Below are positions 6,567 to 7,052 of a stretch of DNA of 7,052 nt, piece after piece. The stretch's first letter is position 1; each line of letters opens with the position of its first letter. Position numbers and translations under genes: made by a program. The notes under the pieces were generated by a model. The model saw only the letters and a program-made list of their open reading frames with translations, did not search any database and was not told the DNA's origin. The DNA is from CAZYWA01 sp964650975 [NCBI: uncultured bacterium] (GTDB taxonomy: Bacteria > JADJOY01), in the NCBI GenBank assembly GCA_964650975.1, contig CAZYWA010000428.1, positions 1-7,052 on the forward strand, written 5' to 3'.

Positions 6567-7052
6567 TCACGGCTCGAGGGGAGCCGTCGCCTCACGCATC
6601 TGCACCGGCGACGCGGGCAGCACGTCGAGGATCGCACGTCCGTCGTCGCCCAATCGCCCGAACGACAGCACCCCGGTGGGGCAACTCGCGACGCACGCGG
6701 AGCAGCGCACGCACTCGGGGTCCTCCATGGGCGCGCCTTTGTTGGCGAAGCTCATGACGTCGATCCCTTGGTGGCAGACCGAGGTGCACACGTTGCACGA
6801 GATGCACTTCTTCTTCTCGGCGAAGATCCGGAACCGCGAGAAGCGCGCGTAGACGTGCATGAGCGCCGCGAGCGGGCACGCGAACCGGCACCACACGCGC
6901 CCCGAGAGCCAGAAGTAGCAGCCCACGCCCACGATCCCGGCCAGGAACATGTCGACCACGTGGTAGTAATCGAGGTGCACGAAGCCGAGGATCGTGGCGT
7001 CCGACAACCAGCGATCGTAGAACCCGCCGAGCAGCCGCCCGGCGCCGCTCCC
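6567..7052 (-). CDS. Membrane-associated 4Fe-4S polyferredoxin, NapH/NosR-like C-terminal part (5' end outside window)
   Basis: The frame is open from the window edge (7052) to the TGA at 6567-6569: 161 visible residues. An internal TTG at 7007-7005 could be mistaken for a start, but the 15 upstream codons stay open and the visible part is clearly a C-terminus. A hydrophobic helix (about 32-50) leads into WCRFACPLAAL (54-64), the CxxxCP signature at the cytoplasmic end of helices in NapH/NosR/CcoG-type proteins. Two 4Fe-4S motifs follow: C83, C86, C89, C93 (CISCNVCTSVC) and C114, C117, C120, C124 (CVRCSACVASCP). Both are complete CxxCxxCxxxC sets. The role is electron transfer between a membrane quinol or donor site and a redox partner on the cluster side. 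The partner cannot be named because upstream helices and neighbours are missing. It is convergent with the aldo/keto reductase gene and probably belongs to a different operon reaching beyond the window. Confidence 0.88.
   Translation of the reverse strand, partial: GSGAGRLLGGFYDRWLSDATILGFVHLDYYHVVDMFLAGIVGVGCYFWLSGRVWCRFACPLAALMHVYARFSRFRIFAEKKKCISCNVCTSVCHQGIDVMSFANKGAPMEDPECVRCSACVASCPTGVLSFGRLGDDGRAILDVLPASPVQMREATAPLEP

Noticed and set aside
5167-6852. 561-codon plus-strand frame crossing three genes
   Set aside because: Arg/Ala-rich, motif-free, and runs across the end of the FAM3-like gene, the reductase and antisense to the ferredoxin.
1-7052. tRNA, rRNA, CRISPR array, insertion sequence or integrase signature
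   Set aside because: I saw no regularly spaced repeats, terminal inverted repeats around a transposase, or RNA gene signatures; the window is almost fully occupied by coding sequence.

Overview
The window is a GC-rich (about 70% by eye), densely packed bacterial segment with no RNA genes, mobile elements or CRISPR array that I can see. Sequence alone does not fix the taxon. GC-rich wobble positions, long spurious antisense frames, TTG starts and the protein types (large multi-pass envelope proteins, an SGNH hydrolase, a polyferredoxin) fit a GC-rich Gram-negative such as a myxobacterium/deltaproteobacterium or a related uncultured lineage.

Layout. On the minus strand, 2830-1583 encodes a membrane-anchored SGNH/GDSL hydrolase. 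Its stop overlaps the TTG start of a large multi-pass membrane protein (1586 down to base 1, running off the window) with GT-C glycosyltransferase hallmarks. A short AT-rich divergent intergenic region (2831-2947) carries an imperfect 12-bp inverted repeat and several CTACG-like half sites. On the plus strand, 2948-5476 encodes an 842-residue protein: a multi-pass membrane half, a soluble middle with a beta-sandwich-like segment, and a C-terminal domain that reads like the FAM3/PANDER/ILEI family. A candidate hairpin terminator follows, then an aldo/keto reductase with its catalytic tetrad intact (5555-6505). A second hairpin lies between this gene and a convergent minus-strand gene (7052-6567, 5' end outside the window) for a membrane polyferredoxin with two 4Fe-4S motifs.

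How it may fit together (inference). The three divergent genes centred on 2831-2947 look like an envelope glycan or surface-decoration module: a GT-C-like enzyme, a membrane-tethered SGNH enzyme that could add or remove acyl groups outside the cytoplasmic membrane, and a second GT-C/YfhO-like protein whose exported C-terminus may bind sugar. The aldo/keto reductase and the ferredoxin are probably separate housekeeping or redox functions. The most unusual element is the FAM3-like domain, best known from animal secreted proteins and the POMGnT1 stem, fused to a bacterial polytopic membrane protein.
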